Positions 9,502 to 20,815 of a DNA stretch of 64,000 bases are shown piece after piece; within the stretch, counting starts at the first letter, position 1; each line of letters opens with the position of its first letter. The stretch is from the NCBI GenBank assembly GCA_963971405.1, contig OZ020485.1:2728001-2792000 (forward strand), given 5' to 3'. The stretch comes from Psococerastis gibbosa (taxonomy: Eukaryota; Arthropoda; Insecta; Psocodea; Psocidae). Under the pieces are notes generated by a model. The model ran no database searches and was not told the DNA's origin. It was given only the letters and a program-made list of their open reading frames with translations. The translations under genes and the position numbers were made by a program.

Positions 9502-12500
9502 ATGACAGATCTAAAAGACGTTTTGCAAGCCAATTTGAATATGCAGAAGACAATGTCGGATATTTTGAAGGCTTTAACTAGACCCCAAGGGCAAGGTTCA
9601 CCTGCTCAACCTGCTACAGGTGGGGGAAAGAGTTTTCCAAAACTTGATAAATTTATTGCAAGTGACGACATTGCGTTACACATTGAAAAATGTAGTGCAG
9701 CTTTTAAACTTTACAGCATTACTGATGATAGCACGATGCTGCAATTGTTTATGCATAGTTTGCCTACTGATTTATATGGACTTACTAAGGATTTGCTACA
9801 TCCGAAAACGCTTGCAAACTCACAGTATGATGATGTGACTAAACTTTTGCAAGGTCATTTGCGACCAACACCTTTAGTCATACCTTCTCGGCATACACTA
9901 TATAAACGCCGACAGCAAGAGGGAGAATCATTGGCAGCTTATTCGGCATCTTTACGCCACTTAGCTGTTCCTTGCAAGTATGCTTCCAGCGTGTTATCAG
10001 AGGTCCTCAGGGATGTTTTTGTGGCAGGTTTACGAGATCGTCACATTTTAGATCGTGTTCTTGAGGAAGATAACGCTGATTTCGATAAGATTTATGCTCT
10101 GGCGGTGTCTCTTGAATCTGCGTCGTCAGGGACACGGGAATTGCTAGTGCAACCTTCTAGTTCCGTTAATAAAATAAAAAACAAGTCTTTTCAGAAGAAT
10201 AAAGTTACTCAGGGCAAGAAGGAATCTACTTCAAAGCAGTCTACCTCTACTACGAAGGGGAAACAGATTGTGTGCTACAGGTGCGGTATGGTTGACTCGC
10301 ACAAGGCTCCTGATTGCAAGAAAAAGAACTTAAAATGTACAAATTGCGGACGCGGCTCTCATGTGGCAGCCGTCTGCCTTTCAAAGAAAACGGTTCACGC
10401 GGTGGAAGATTCATTACCCATTTATACATTGTATTCCGTGACATCCGTGAGTAATGACTTTTATAAACCTTACATGGTTCCACTGCAAGTAGGGAATAAA
10501 ACAGTATCGTTAGAATTGGATACTGGAAGTGCTCATACTATTTTAAATGAACATTTATACAAAGACTTACAGTTGAATGCTCCGTTGCAACCTACAAAGA
10601 CTCAGTTCCGGGGTTATGGTGGTACGATAATCACACCTAAAGGAGTTGTTACAGTGCCTGTGACTTATAAAGCCTCGACGGCTAACTTGCGACTTTTTGT
10701 AGTGCCAGGTAACCTGCCTCCACTCATGGGACGTGAGTGGTGTCAAAGTCTGCAAATTTCACCTGTTTTTCATGCAACCGCTACAATTACGCCGTCTGCC
10801 GAAGCGAAGCTACAGAAATTGTTAGCGGAGAACAAGGAAATTTTTAGCAGTGGCACAGGTATCGCAAAGAATTTTTGTGCTGAATTACAGTTAAAAACTG
10901 GCGCTAGTCCTAAGTACTTAAAGGCGCGACCAGTACCATTTGCTTTGAAGCCAAAAATTTCGGCCGAGATTGACCGTTTAGTTGCAGAAGGAATTTTACG
11001 CCCTGTCGAAAGGTCGGACTTTGCGACTCCAGTGGTTCCTGTACTTAAGGGAGACGGGTCCATACGTCTTTGTGCTGACTACAGCGTTACATGCAATCAG
11101 CTCATTGAGGTTCCTCAACATCCAATGCCAGATATTGAAGATTTGATGTCTACTTTGGGGCATGGTAAATATTTTGCCAAACTGGACTGTCGTACTGCTT
11201 ACTTGTCGCTACCTGTTACACCAGACACCGGTAAGATTCTAACCTTAAATACACACAAGGGACTTTATCAACCGACACGTCTGATGTTTGGGGTCAATGC
11301 GGCGCCAGCCATTTGGCAACGTTATATTGAAGGTGTTCTACGAGACATCGAAGGAATTTACGTATTTTATGACGATATGTTGGTTCAAGGAGATACAGCT
11401 GAACAGCTACTTAGTCGCCTTGCATTAGTGTTTTCTAGATTGAAAGAAAATGGACAGCGACTAAATTACAGTAAATGTGAATTCCTGAAATCTTCCGTCC
11501 AATACCTGGGTTACAAAATGTCAAAGGACGGCCTGCATAAGACTGATGAAAAAATACAGGCTATACTTAATGCTCCAAAACCTCAAAATGCCAAAGAGGT
11601 AAAATCATTCATGGGAATGGTAACTTTTTATGCACGTTTTATACCAAATTTAGCTACGATAGCCAAGCCTTTATACGAGTTAACAAAGCACGATACAAAA
11701 TTCACATGGACTAAACAGTGCGACCAAAGCTTGAAAGCTTTACAAAAGGAGATAGTTTCAGAGAAGGTTCTTGTGCACTACAGGCCGGACCTTCCAGTAA
11801 TTTTGTCTGTGGATGCTAGCCCGGTCGGAATTGGGGCGGTGATCGCTCATCGTTTCAGTGATGGCTCAGAGAGGCCTATAGCGTTTGCTTCTCGCATACT
11901 TTCACCCAGCGAACGCAACTACGCCCAACTCTGTAAGGAAGCACTGGCGATTAAATGGGGCGTTTCCAAGTTTTACCGTTACCTGTTGGGACGTCGATTC
12001 TGTCTAGTTTCAGATCACAAGCCTTTGTGTCATATTTTTGGGCCTAAGGCGAAGTTACCAGTTATTACTGCTACACGACTTCTACACTACGCGCTGTACT
12101 TGCAACAATTTCAGTTCGACGTGAAATACAGAAAGAGTGATGATAACGGCAATGCAGATATGCTTTCACGCCTACCTGTTACATCGGAGACCTTGTTTGA
12201 CCTGGATGATGTTGAAGAATTCCAAACCCATCATTTACAGGTTGTGCCAATCAAGCCTGTGGATCTGGCGAAGGCCACCAGAGAAGATCCAGACTTGATG
12301 CCTATTCTTGAAAAACTACGTGCTGGTGAGTCATTTCACGATGGCAAATATTCATTGCATGCAGGATGCATATTGCTAGGCATTCGTGCGGTTATACCAG
12401 CAAAATTACAACGCACAATACTCCATGAACTGCATTTGGGTCATATGGGAGTAGTTAAAATGAAAGCGTTAGCACGTTCATACGTGTATTGGAAAAATAT

Positions 12501-13635
12501 TGACCAAGACATAGAGAATTTGTGTCGCAATTGTGTCAACTGCGCTGAATACAAAACGCAGCAAAAAACCCCCAAGGTGCACTACTGGGAGTACCCCGCA
12601 AAACCGTGGGAGAGAATACATATAGATTTTGCTTCGTATGCAGGCAAAATTTTTTTAATAGTGGTTGATTCTTATTCTAAATGGCCTGAGATTTTTCCGA
12701 TGTCTTCAATGACAGCTAATACTACTACTACTGTTTTAAGAACATTGTTTGCTCGATATGGTCACCCGATTTGCTTAGTTTCGGACAATCAGTCGACGTT
12801 TGTGGGAACGGAGTTCCAAGCATTTTTACGTAAACTTGGTATTCGGCATCTTACGTCGCCCCCACACTATCCAGCAAGCAATGGACAGGCTGAACGTTAT
12901 GTTGGAAGTATGAAACAAGCTTTACGCTGTCTCCAGAATCAGAACAATTTATACGACAACTTACAAGAATTTTTATTTGCATATCGCAGAGCTCCTCACG
13001 TGCTTACAGGGCACAGTCCTGCAAGTTTATTTTTGGGGCGAGAGATATCGTCACCTCTTACTATCTTACGCCCGAATATTGGTCGGGCCATCTCAGAGCA
13101 GAGAGACACCCTTTTCCAAGATCCTGTTTTCCAGCCTGGAGAAAAAGTGGCGGTACGTAACTACACTACGCCGTTACGGCGTTGGGTCTTTGGGACCATC
13201 GTCAGCAAGGATGGGGCATTACAATACACGGTGCAGGTGGGAAACGAGCTGTGGCGTCGACACGGAGGTCAAATACGTCCGGTGGGACAGGACATCCCTC
13301 TCCGTGAAGAAAGAGCATACAAGCAGCCTATCGCGAATCCTGGTCCTACTCCAATTCAAGCACCGCCCACTCCTCAGCGAGATTCAAGTATTATGGATAC
13401 TACTTCGGGCGAGCAGCTGACTACAGTAATTCAAGCACCGCTCACTCCTCAGAGAGATTCCATTATTATAAGCTCTACTTCTGGCGAGCAGCAGAGTACA
13501 TCTAGGCAATCGCTCACTCCAAGGCGAACTTCGATGGCTAATATGCAGATGGAGGCACCTTCGCCTGCTGCAGAAACAGTGGCGGCTCGTCGTCCTGTCA
13601 GAAATCGCCGAGCTCCACAGCGCTTGAATATATGA
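9502..13635 (+). CDS. gag-pol: Gypsy Gag-Pol polyprotein
   Basis: A single 1377-residue frame encodes everything needed for retrotransposition. Gag ends in zinc knuckles (CYRCG from residue 258, then CTNCG). The aspartic protease has LELDTGSA (Asp 340). Reverse transcriptase has FYDD (Asp 624) after KLDCRTAYLSLPV. RNase H begins DASPVG (Asp 771). Integrase has an HHCC finger (His 975; CRNCVNC) and a D,D35E triad at Asp 1042, Asp 1095 and Glu 1131. The C-terminal tail holds an imperfect duplication (IQAPPTPQRDS and IQAPLTPQRDS). No frameshift separates gag from pol, unlike many Gypsy elements. The ATG at 9502 lies 99 bp after the LTR. No envelope gene follows. Confidence 0.97.
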   Translation: MTDLKDVLQANLNMQKTMSDILKALTRPQGQGSPAQPATGGGKSFPKLDKFIASDDIALHIEKCSAAFKLYSITDDSTMLQLFMHSLPTDLYGLTKDLLHPKTLANSQYDDVTKLLQGHLRPTPLVIPSRHTLYKRRQQEGESLAAYSASLRHLAVPCKYASSVLSEVLRDVFVAGLRDRHILDRVLEEDNADFDKIYALAVSLESASSGTRELLVQPSSSVNKIKNKSFQKNKVTQGKKESTSKQSTSTTKGKQIVCYRCGMVDSHKAPDCKKKNLKCTNCGRGSHVAAVCLSKKTVHAVEDSLPIYTLYSVTSVSNDFYKPYMVPLQVGNKTVSLELDTGSAHTILNEHLYKDLQLNAPLQPTKTQFRGYGGTIITPKGVVTVPVTYKASTANLRLFVVPGNLPPLMGREWCQSLQISPVFHATATITPSAEAKLQKLLAENKEIFSSGTGIAKNFCAELQLKTGASPKYLKARPVPFALKPKISAEIDRLVAEGILRPVERSDFATPVVPVLKGDGSIRLCADYSVTCNQLIEVPQHPMPDIEDLMSTLGHGKYFAKLDCRTAYLSLPVTPDTGKILTLNTHKGLYQPTRLMFGVNAAPAIWQRYIEGVLRDIEGIYVFYDDMLVQGDTAEQLLSRLALVFSRLKENGQRLNYSKCEFLKSSVQYLGYKMSKDGLHKTDEKIQAILNAPKPQNAKEVKSFMGMVTFYARFIPNLATIAKPLYELTKHDTKFTWTKQCDQSLKALQKEIVSEKVLVHYRPDLPVILSVDASPVGIGAVIAHRFSDGSERPIAFASRILSPSERNYAQLCKEALAIKWGVSKFYRYLLGRRFCLVSDHKPLCHIFGPKAKLPVITATRLLHYALYLQQFQFDVKYRKSDDNGNADMLSRLPVTSETLFDLDDVEEFQTHHLQVVPIKPVDLAKATREDPDLMPILEKLRAGESFHDGKYSLHAGCILLGIRAVIPAKLQRTILHELHLGHMGVVKMKALARSYVYWKNIDQDIENLCRNCVNCAEYKTQQKTPKVHYWEYPAKPWERIHIDFASYAGKIFLIVVDSYSKWPEIFPMSSMTANTTTTVLRTLFARYGHPICLVSDNQSTFVGTEFQAFLRKLGIRHLTSPPHYPASNGQAERYVGSMKQALRCLQNQNNLYDNLQEFLFAYRRAPHVLTGHSPASLFLGREISSPLTILRPNIGRAISEQRDTLFQDPVFQPGEKVAVRNYTTPLRRWVFGTIVSKDGALQYTVQVGNELWRRHGGQIRPVGQDIPLREERAYKQPIANPGPTPIQAPPTPQRDSSIMDTTSGEQLTTVIQAPLTPQRDSIIISSTSGEQQSTSRQSLTPRRTSMANMQMEAPSPAAETVAARRPVRNRRAPQRLNI

Positions 13636-13787
13636 AAGTGCGCGTTACGAGTGCATGGCCTGTCGAGTGCAGTGATTTTTTTTTCTTCTCTTATGGTATG
13701 TTGCTAGTGTACTGTGGCACCCGCAGAGCTCCCCTGTCCTTTGTCTATTACTATGCCTAGGAGGTTTGCAATTATTTTTTTTTCTAC

Positions 13788-13799
13788 AAGGGGGAGGAC
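13788..13799 (+). promoter_or_regulatory. Gypsy polypurine tract
   Basis: aagggggaggac directly abuts the 3' LTR and would prime plus-strand synthesis. Confidence 0.85.
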
Positions 13800-13985
13800 T
13801 GTGGTGTCTGTGGTTTTCTAGAACCACGTATTCCGGAAAACCATTAGTTGGAGTTGTATGGTCGTAAACAAAAAATAAAGATGGATGAACGATTTACCGA
13901 ATTATTAATTTATTACTATATTATTTAATCCTGTACAATAATTAATGGATATAACAGAATAATATAATGGGTAAACTACAGAACA
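13800..13985 (+). repeat. Gypsy 3' LTR
   Basis: 186 bp, followed by the gtata target duplication. Confidence 0.95.
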
Positions 13986-15400
13986 GTATAGTCTCTTCGG
14001 GATTAGTAAGACTAGTTGAGTCTACCAAATATTGAAAAGGAAAACCTTCTAATATCTGAAATATACAAATTCACCACCAAATAAATATATGACTAAGTCT
14101 TCTGTATTACTTCCGGCTACGCTTCTACAAGATAAAATTGTGACTTTCTGCGCTGTATAAGGATATTTAGGGATTTACTAAATTTCACATTTTTAAAATC
14201 AGCCGCCTCCAGCGGTCTATTGACACGAAAAATCACAAAATGGTGGTTCATGACGCGGCGCGCTTCACGACCGAAAAAATCAAGAAAGGTAAGTTCTCAT
14301 ATAGTTTTTTCATCTGTATCTTACTTTAATGTATTGTTTTTGTTGCTAGAGCTTATGTTAAGAGGTGTTTGCAGGTAAATTGGACTGGATTTTTTTGGAA
14401 TTTATTCGTAACTGGGTGATTTGCATTTCGTTGTATTAAAAATTGCTGCTGCCACGTCATTTTTTAAATTATAGCGGGAAAATGTAAACATTGTAAATTT
14501 AAATTGAAAACTAAAAATCCCACAAATCAATCTATGCATATGGAAAGCGGGTATTCCACTATATCATGTTTTTATAATTTGATCAATTTTCTTATAATAT
14601 ATTTTATTTTAATGACGATTGAAATTTTCGACCATTCCATTATCATCATTTTTTAATGCCAATTTCTTTCGCGCCAAAATTCAAAATTATTTGATGTTTG
14701 TGCAGAATAAAATTTTAATTGTATACGGTATTGTATATGTTATTTATGGAAATAATTAATAATAATTTAATGCGATTATTCTAACACACTAAAGAACGAA
14801 TGTTGCAAAACACCCCTAATAAGAGACAGTTTAGCCTTTCTCCAAGATTACTTACTCTATTTTATTTTCATCGCTACCACGTGAAAAATAGATTATGTCA
14901 ACTCTTTGATATGCGGTCATTTTTAATAGACACCGCTTAATAATGAAAACGTCATAGAGTACAACGCAAAAACATTTGAGGTTAAGCAAAAATAATAGTG
15001 GGAAATGGCAAACACTGATCTATTCTGATAGGCCTATCATCCCAGATTCTACTGATTCATCATGTCACTCCGGCCGTGAAAGCTTTTGTAATTATATTAT
15101 CTGAGCATATTTTTATACAACTATTGGTAAAATAATATTATCACCCTGTATTTAAACTAAAGGTTAGTTTACTTGTTTCAAATATTCTAATACCTTCATT
15201 TTCTTTCTGTTTAAGGAAAGAACAGAGCGACTGAGCAGGAGACGTCACGTTAACTCACAATACGTAAAAAAATGGACCTCTTCATAATATAGTAATAATG
15301 CACATCGTATAATCTATAAGCTACTGAGACACAATTTTCGAAATCGGCATAGTGCCACAAAAGATATCAACTGCAGCCATTGAGTAATTATTTAGAAATC
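13986..15400 (+). repeat. Duplicated block D, copy 1 right part
   Basis: Aligns colinearly with about 46156-47240. The best-conserved patches are a splice-donor-like stretch (atcaagaaaggtaagttct, GT at 14289; counterpart 46505) and a pyrimidine-tract acceptor followed by gaaagaa (15216; counterpart 47056). A transcribed ancestor is possible, but no stable reading frame is shared between the copies. Confidence 0.6.
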
Positions 15401-15464
15401 ACAGTCCACTATTCTGGTTTTTTTAGATTCTTCTGTTATTAAATCTTGGTCTATAGTTTCGATG

Positions 15465-15491
<27 letters not shown>
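15465..15491 (+). repeat. Poly-T tract (27)
   Basis: A 27-T run, in effect a minus-strand poly-A tail-like tract. The 340 bp after it hold no feature I recognise. Confidence 0.8.
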
Positions 15492-15495
<4 letters not shown>

Positions 15496-15829
15496 GTGAG
15501 GTCCAGTTTGGGTGGATATGGGACTCTTTTCGAACCTGGAAAATAAAAAAAATTAAATTATAGGCCGGGAACAATATTTTATTTCAGAATTAAGAAACAT
15601 TGCACCTTTGAATATGTAAGACAACTCCAGAACGCAATTAAAAAGTTCAGTTATTTACAGGAGAATTCATTTGAGATTCAGGAAAATTTGGCTTTAAAAA
15701 TTATTTTTTGACTTAAATATCTCCAACACGGTTTACCCTTAAATGCGATTTAAAACGACAAAGAAAATCAGTTGCAGTACGAATTTCCTTTTCCTGAACT
15801 CACATTACTATATGCGCATATCTTTTATG

Positions 15830-16360
15830 CATGTTAATATCTCATCAAACCGTTTCAGTGATAAATGCCATATCCACCGAATATGGGCCGCCTTGCATGA
15901 TATTTTTTTTAGTTTTTAAGAAGCTAAGCAAGTTAGAAGAATGATAAGGAAGTGTTCAAACGTACAAAAGTTCTTGTGGCTTATTCATCCAATGCTAAAA
16001 GAAGTAACTGCAGTCTGCAAGTCAAGATTGTGTTAAATCGTTTGTGGTTTACATTTGGACATCTGACAACTTCATTAGTGGTTATCCCTCAGCGTATATT
16101 CCTGAAACATTCAGAATTGAAATTAACATGTACATAGTCTCCTTATTAACTATGTTAAAGGTACTCAGCCAAAACCGGTCGTGAATTTTATGATAATAAC
16201 CTAAAACTGACATTGAAATTAAATCTGGGCTCAGATAATTGGACCAACGGGTTGTAAGCTTTGCCCCGCCAAAAAGGTTACACTCTGATTGGCTTGCATT
16301 CCAGCTCTTCTATTATTCGTGACCACGGTGTTAAGGTGTAAAGGGAGTAGTTAAACAAAA
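15830..16360 (+). repeat. Dispersed repeat R, copy a
   Basis: Shares caaaccgtttcagtgata, gccatatccaccgaatat, and further on cctgaaaca with 18480-18838. It shares the ccaaaaaggtta and tctagctctt-like end with 17284-17600. Unclassified and non-coding. Confidence 0.65.
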
Positions 16361-16489
16361 CGCGTATTTGAAAGAAGGAAAGAAAAAAAAATTGTCTTTA
16401 TTTTCCATATGAGCGAATTTCGGGCCTTTCGGCCCACTCTTACAATTAACCCATAATGTTAACTTAACTAAACTAAAAGCGACCATTTC

Positions 16490-16745
16490 CACACCATTTA
16501 TACAACATACATACTCATAAAATAATTGTGACACGCCCTCTTAAACTTATTTAAACATTTTTCATTTCTGATTGGATCCGGTAGGGAGTTTCAAAGCCTC
16601 ACCACCTGCACCGAAAAGGAAGAAGGCCTAGGATGTATGGATTGGAAATGGTAACTTATTTTTTTCTCTTGTATTCCGTGCATGGAAAGAGGATAATGGA
16701 CGGAAAAGGGGTGTAAGGTAGGGAGGTGTAAGCGTCTCAAGCACG
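16490..16745 (-). pseudogene. LINE reverse transcriptase C-terminus, stop-interrupted
   Basis: The minus-strand frame contains SVQVVRL-stop-NSLPDPIRN, then LNKFKRACHNYF. This is the common closing motif of insect LINE polymerases, with the expected Trp codon changed to a stop. Degenerate fragment. Confidence 0.6.
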
Positions 16746-16749
16746 GCAC

Positions 16750-17258
16750 ATAATGCAAACTTGCTTACTTAGTTTGGCGCGTCCAGCCCGGGGAACTTTT
16801 GGCCTCTGCCACTGCACCACGCCACCTCGGACGATCATCCGCTGCTAGCAGTTTTGGGTGCCGGTGGCGTGCACATCTACGAGCACTTGGGCCCTTCATC
16901 TTAGTCTTGGCCTACCGGGACGCCTAGGGTGGTTGAAGGTGTCCTCGAAAACCAGCTTCGGCGTCCTCACCGCGTGCATACGGTGTACATGACCCAGCCA
17001 TTGGATTCGACGCCCTTTTAGTTCTAAAATTATATTCGGGTTTATAGTCGAATAGGGCATGTATTTCGGCATTGTGTTTAATCCTCCAGACGCCGTTCTC
17101 CCATCTACCACCGAAGATAATATGAAGCATTTTATTCTCGAAGACTCTTAATCTTTGGGCGTCCCATATGGATAGTGTCCAGGCCTCACATCCGTACATT
17201 AGAACAGGCCGAATTAGGATCTTGTACACGCGAACCTTTGTCGTTCTAGACAGGAGTC
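16750..17258 (-). pseudogene. RTE-type LINE, RT C-terminal fragment
   Basis: Minus-strand translation: LLSRTTKVRVYKILIRPVLM, YGCEAWTL, RLRVFENKMLHIIFGG, then in a shifted frame KGRRIQWLGHVHRM and PRRPGRPRLRW. This is the canonical order of the RTE-clade C-terminus, broken by at least one frameshift (near 17040). It separates two parts of the repeat R area. Confidence 0.8.
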
Positions 17259-17740
17259 GAGATATTTGGACATCCCCGGGCAATTCATTGGTGGTTACCT
17301 CTCAGTGCATATTCCTGAAACAATTGAGAAGTTAAATTAATATTCATAATACTCTCCTTACTAACTTTGTAAAATGTACTGTCAATTATGGTACAAATTA
17401 TGAAATGAAATGCGATGGCGTGAGCCGAAACCTGTCGTGTATTTTATGATTATAACGTAAAACTACCATTGAAATTTAATCTGGTCCCAAATTGGAGCGA
17501 ACAGAATCCATGTGGACGAGATGATTGCCCGACCAAAAAGGTTACGTTCTGACCTGCTCATATTCTAGCTCTTATTTGTCGTGACGAAGGTTCTCACTTT
17601 TCAGCAAGAGTAGGTAATGTGAACACCATATTGACATGGCAGAGTATTGAGCTTGAGTGCTGGAAGTGTTTGGATCGAATCCTTGATCTCCTGCACTTTT
17701 CCTTCCAGTGTGACACCTCGTCATATATTTTAATTAAAAA
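17259..17740 (+). repeat. Dispersed repeat R, copy b
   Basis: Matches 16060-16330 (tcctgaaaca, tcgtg-attttatgat, ccaaaaaggttac) at moderate identity. No coding potential seen. Confidence 0.6.
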
Positions 17741-17767
17741 TGCTACACTAAATGAATAAAATATATT

Positions 17768-17912
17768 GACTTTTTTTCGTTCTATTACTAAGTCAAGATA
17801 GCTGAGTTGGGGCTACAAAGCCCTCACTTACAATAAAAAAGGAACACTCGGGACCGCCTGCTTTACATGCCCTCCGAAGCATGGCCAGAAAATGTAGCAA
17901 GTGTTGAACAGC
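17768..17912 (-). repeat. SINE S1, head-less copy
   Basis: Reverse-strand body of the S1 family (cctccgaagcatggccag, gggaccgcctgctttacatg). The tRNA-like head is not recognisable. Confidence 0.7.
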
Positions 17913-18152
17913 GCAATTACTACCATCCGGTCCTCGTTGCTCCCTCCTAAGTCAGCCAATTAAAGTTGTATTTTGGTGAAATTTTAATATTTTGTGCATA
18001 AAATGTTAAACTTTGTGAATCATTCATTTATTTACAACAAGTGTCTACCTGATAAATTTATTAATATTACAAACATTGAAACAGAACATATGGCGAGACT
18101 ATGTATAAGAGAATTGACATTCAAAACAATTAGAACGAATCCATAAAGTTAA

Positions 18153-18409
18153 ACCTAGCCATTGACTAGGGCTCCAATCGGGCTCGCGCCAAGCCAAATG
18201 GCGCGTCTTGTTCCGTTTGGCGTTAGCGCCATTTAGAGGGGTCATTCACGACTACGCTGAACCAGTCGCTCTAAATCTTTCACATTGTACAGTGTGACGA
18301 TATGGAAGAAGTCGTGAATGACCCCTCTAAATGGCGCTAACGCCAAATGGAAGAGGACGCGCCATTTGGCTTGGCGCGAGTCCGTTTGGAGCCCTCGTGA
18401 ATGGCCAGC
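18153..18409. mobile_element. Foldback MITE with TTAA flanks (family F), copy 1
   Basis: A 257 bp palindrome. Its arms share gccaagccaaatggcgcg, ggcgttagcgccatttagag and gtcattcacgac. TTAA flanks both ends. A second copy is at 62688-62993. TTAA duplication would fit piggyBac- or Kolobok-type mobilisation, but no transposase is present. Confidence 0.7.
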
Positions 18410-18479
18410 TTAACGCTGAGCCACTGCACAGTTAAGTACATACAGTAGTTAATAATAATAATTCATACATTATGCGTAT

Positions 18480-19230
18480 ATCTTTGATTTTTGTTAATAT
18501 ATTATCAAACCGTTTCAGTGATAATTGCCATATCCACCGAATATTTCATGAATTATAGTTTTTTTTTCGTAGTTTTTAAGAAAGTAAGCATGTCAAAAGA
18601 TACGATTGAAAAGGAAGCGTCCAAACGTACAAAAAGTTCTTAGTGTCTTACCCGTCCATTGCTAAAACTGCTAAAAGAAATAGGCTAACTTACTGCAGTC
18701 TGCATGTGTAGTATTAAATCTTATGAAGTTTCTATTTCGACATCTCTGGACAATTGGCTATCCCTCAGTGCATATTCCTGAAACAATTGAAAAGTTAAAT
18801 TAATATACATAATAGTCTCCTTATGTGTAACTGCAAACGAAGAACCAGTAGAATCCGGGCTGATGGGCCGTGGTCGAAATGAAAGTGAACTTCCAAACGT
18901 TTCGAATGAATCTTGCTACGGAGCCACCGAGGTACAACATTCGAAGTCTACGCAGCGCCACTGAAGATGCACCGCAGATGTTGACGAAACGTTTGGAAGT
19001 TCACTTTCATTTCGACCAAGGCCCATCAGTCCGTATTCTACTGGTTCTTCGGTCTCATTATTAACTTTGTAAAATTTACTGCCAATCATGAACGCCATAT
19101 TAACATGGCAGAGGATTGAGTGCTGGAAGGTTTGGATCGAATCCTTGATCTGCACTTTTTCTTCGACTGGGACAGCTCGCAATTGATTTTAATTAAAAAT
19201 GCTGTACTATATACTGTAAAATAAAGTATG
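18480..19230 (+). repeat. Dispersed repeat R, copy c, split by a PLE hairpin
   Basis: Matches copy a up to gtctccttat. It is broken at about 18838 by a Penelope-type hairpin and resumes at 19053 with ttaactttgtaaaat, as seen uninterrupted at 17340-17385 and 47675-47700. Confidence 0.65.
18839..19052. mobile_element. Penelope-like hairpin remnant
   Basis: Two inverted arms of about 65 bp (gaaccagtagaatccgggct...; aacgtttggaagttcacttt) surround a short centre. The arms match the termini of the PLE pairs at 25.0, 25.7, 28.9 and 62.1 kb. No coding part remains. Confidence 0.65.
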
Positions 19231-19384
19231 GGCATGTAGCAGCCGTAAGGTAAAGCATAAAATACCGATTGTCTAAATTCCAGGTCGCCAAAAACAAGTA
19301 ATTCTTAATAGTTTTAGGAAGTGGAAATTCCTAAAAGAAACTCTAAACTGTAAGAATGTATCACTTCACCGACATATTTGTTCA

Positions 19385-19878
19385 TGACATCAACAACACA
19401 TCACACATGGCTCTTCAACGCCTTACTATTATAGAAATATGCAGTGAGAAGAGTATTAACAGCATTTTTACGTGTCAATAAAATTAATGTATTAAACAAA
19501 AGTTCGACTCCTGGTTCAAGGACTTACACAAGATTGTTCAATGTCGCCATATCTACAAAAATCATCCCTTCGAAGAGAATTATATTTGGATGGACCGTCT
19601 TGGAATACGCTCTTCCTTAAAAATTCCGACGTCTGCATCACCAACACACCGTCGCCAACATTTCTAGTAGAATAAGTGTGAATTTCACCAAATGTAGTTA
19701 TTCTTGAGCGTAGGTACTCGGGTAATAACTGGTTCATAATTTTAAAAATGAAAACCATCGTATCAATAAAAACTTGTTCACGTACGGTAAACATTGCAAG
19801 TTCTCGAAGCATCCAATCAACAGACGTCCGATACAATGGAACATTTAATATATTTCTAAGCCCCACATTAATTGCCAC
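19385..19878 (-). pseudogene. LINE RT C-terminal fragment
   Basis: The minus-strand frame includes LRNILNVPLYRTSVDWMLRE, FIDTMVFIFKIMNQLLPEYL and EIHTYSTRN. This is the end region of a non-LTR polymerase, related to but distinct from the one at 5354. The 3' flank (19385-19550) recurs diverged at 20225-20400. Start and upstream domains are missing. Confidence 0.6.
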
Positions 19879-20800
19879 TTACCCGTAAGGAAAAGCATAG
19901 GATGCCATAAAAATTGTCTACACTCGAGGCCGACAAAAACAAGCGATTCTAAATAGTTTCAAGGCGAAGAAATTTCTAAACCCAATCAAAATGTCCTATT
20001 TTGTAAAAATTTAAATAAATCTTGCTTCCTGTCAAAGACCAATGTTTTACAACTGTCTAATTAAGCATCCAACTCACGTTTAAATAAGATACCAATTAAT
20101 GACTGTTTTATCTTAACACATGAACATTCGTCTTCCTCGAGCAGCAGAGTTGTAGAAACTCCTTTCATCTAATTATTTAAATTCTCAAATAACAAAACGT
20201 CCTCGGATTTAATCGCTTCATCGACATTTTACATCATAAAATCAACAACACATGGCTCTTCAACGCCTTACTATCGTAGAGATCTGCAATAAGGAGTATT
20301 TACAGCGTTTTTACCCATCAGTAAGTTTATTCCATGGATGAAGGAACAGCTCGACTCCTGGATCAAGGACTTATACAAGCTGATTAAATGTCACCATATC
20401 TAAAAAAAAACATGACAATTAATAGGAGTCACAAGTAAAGAAAGAAATAAGTGTAAACCAATGTTTTAAAATGCATTCAGTACATCATAAAGCTTCATAA
20501 GCTAAACTATTACCTCCAGTAATAATAGCCAGTCAGGCTGGACAAGGGTAGCATAGAAAGTCAACAATAATACCCAAATATTATATTGAGAGCCTTACAA
20601 CTGAAAAGTTGCAATGAAGTACAGTAGTTTAACATGTAAGCTATTCAAATAGCACGTAATTGAATCATTTCTAGAAAACAACTAGCTGTACGCTACACAC
20701 GTGAGCAAAGATGATGCCGAAAAAAATTTCCCAATCTGTACGTGTGCGTGTGTTGTAGAAAATTAGTAATGCAATGCACTAATAAGTTTTTCAGATTTTC
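19879..20800. other. Repeat-derived, non-coding
   Basis: Contains the second, diverged copy (20225-20400) of the LINE 3' flank at 19385-19550. Otherwise AT-rich with nothing recognisable. Confidence 0.4.
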
Positions 20801-20815
20801 ACTGCTCATTCCATT

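Larger units (their letters stand above)
9210..13985 (+). mobile_element. Full-length Ty3/Gypsy LTR retrotransposon
   Basis: A 4776 bp element with 193 and 186 bp LTRs (both tgtggtg...cagaaca). It is flanked by the 5 bp duplication gtata (9205-9209 and 13986-13990). The diverged paralogue at about 46153-46162 has the unoccupied site, gtgggtatagc. The LTRs are identical except for a 7 bp internal duplication (aaccatt) in the left one, so insertion was recent. One uninterrupted gag-pol frame makes it a candidate active copy. It lies inside the 19.3 kb TIR insertion. Confidence 0.97.

Noticed and set aside
12977-13420. 147-residue plus-strand frame inside gag-pol
   Set aside because: An alternative-frame shadow of integrase with no motif; not an envelope gene.
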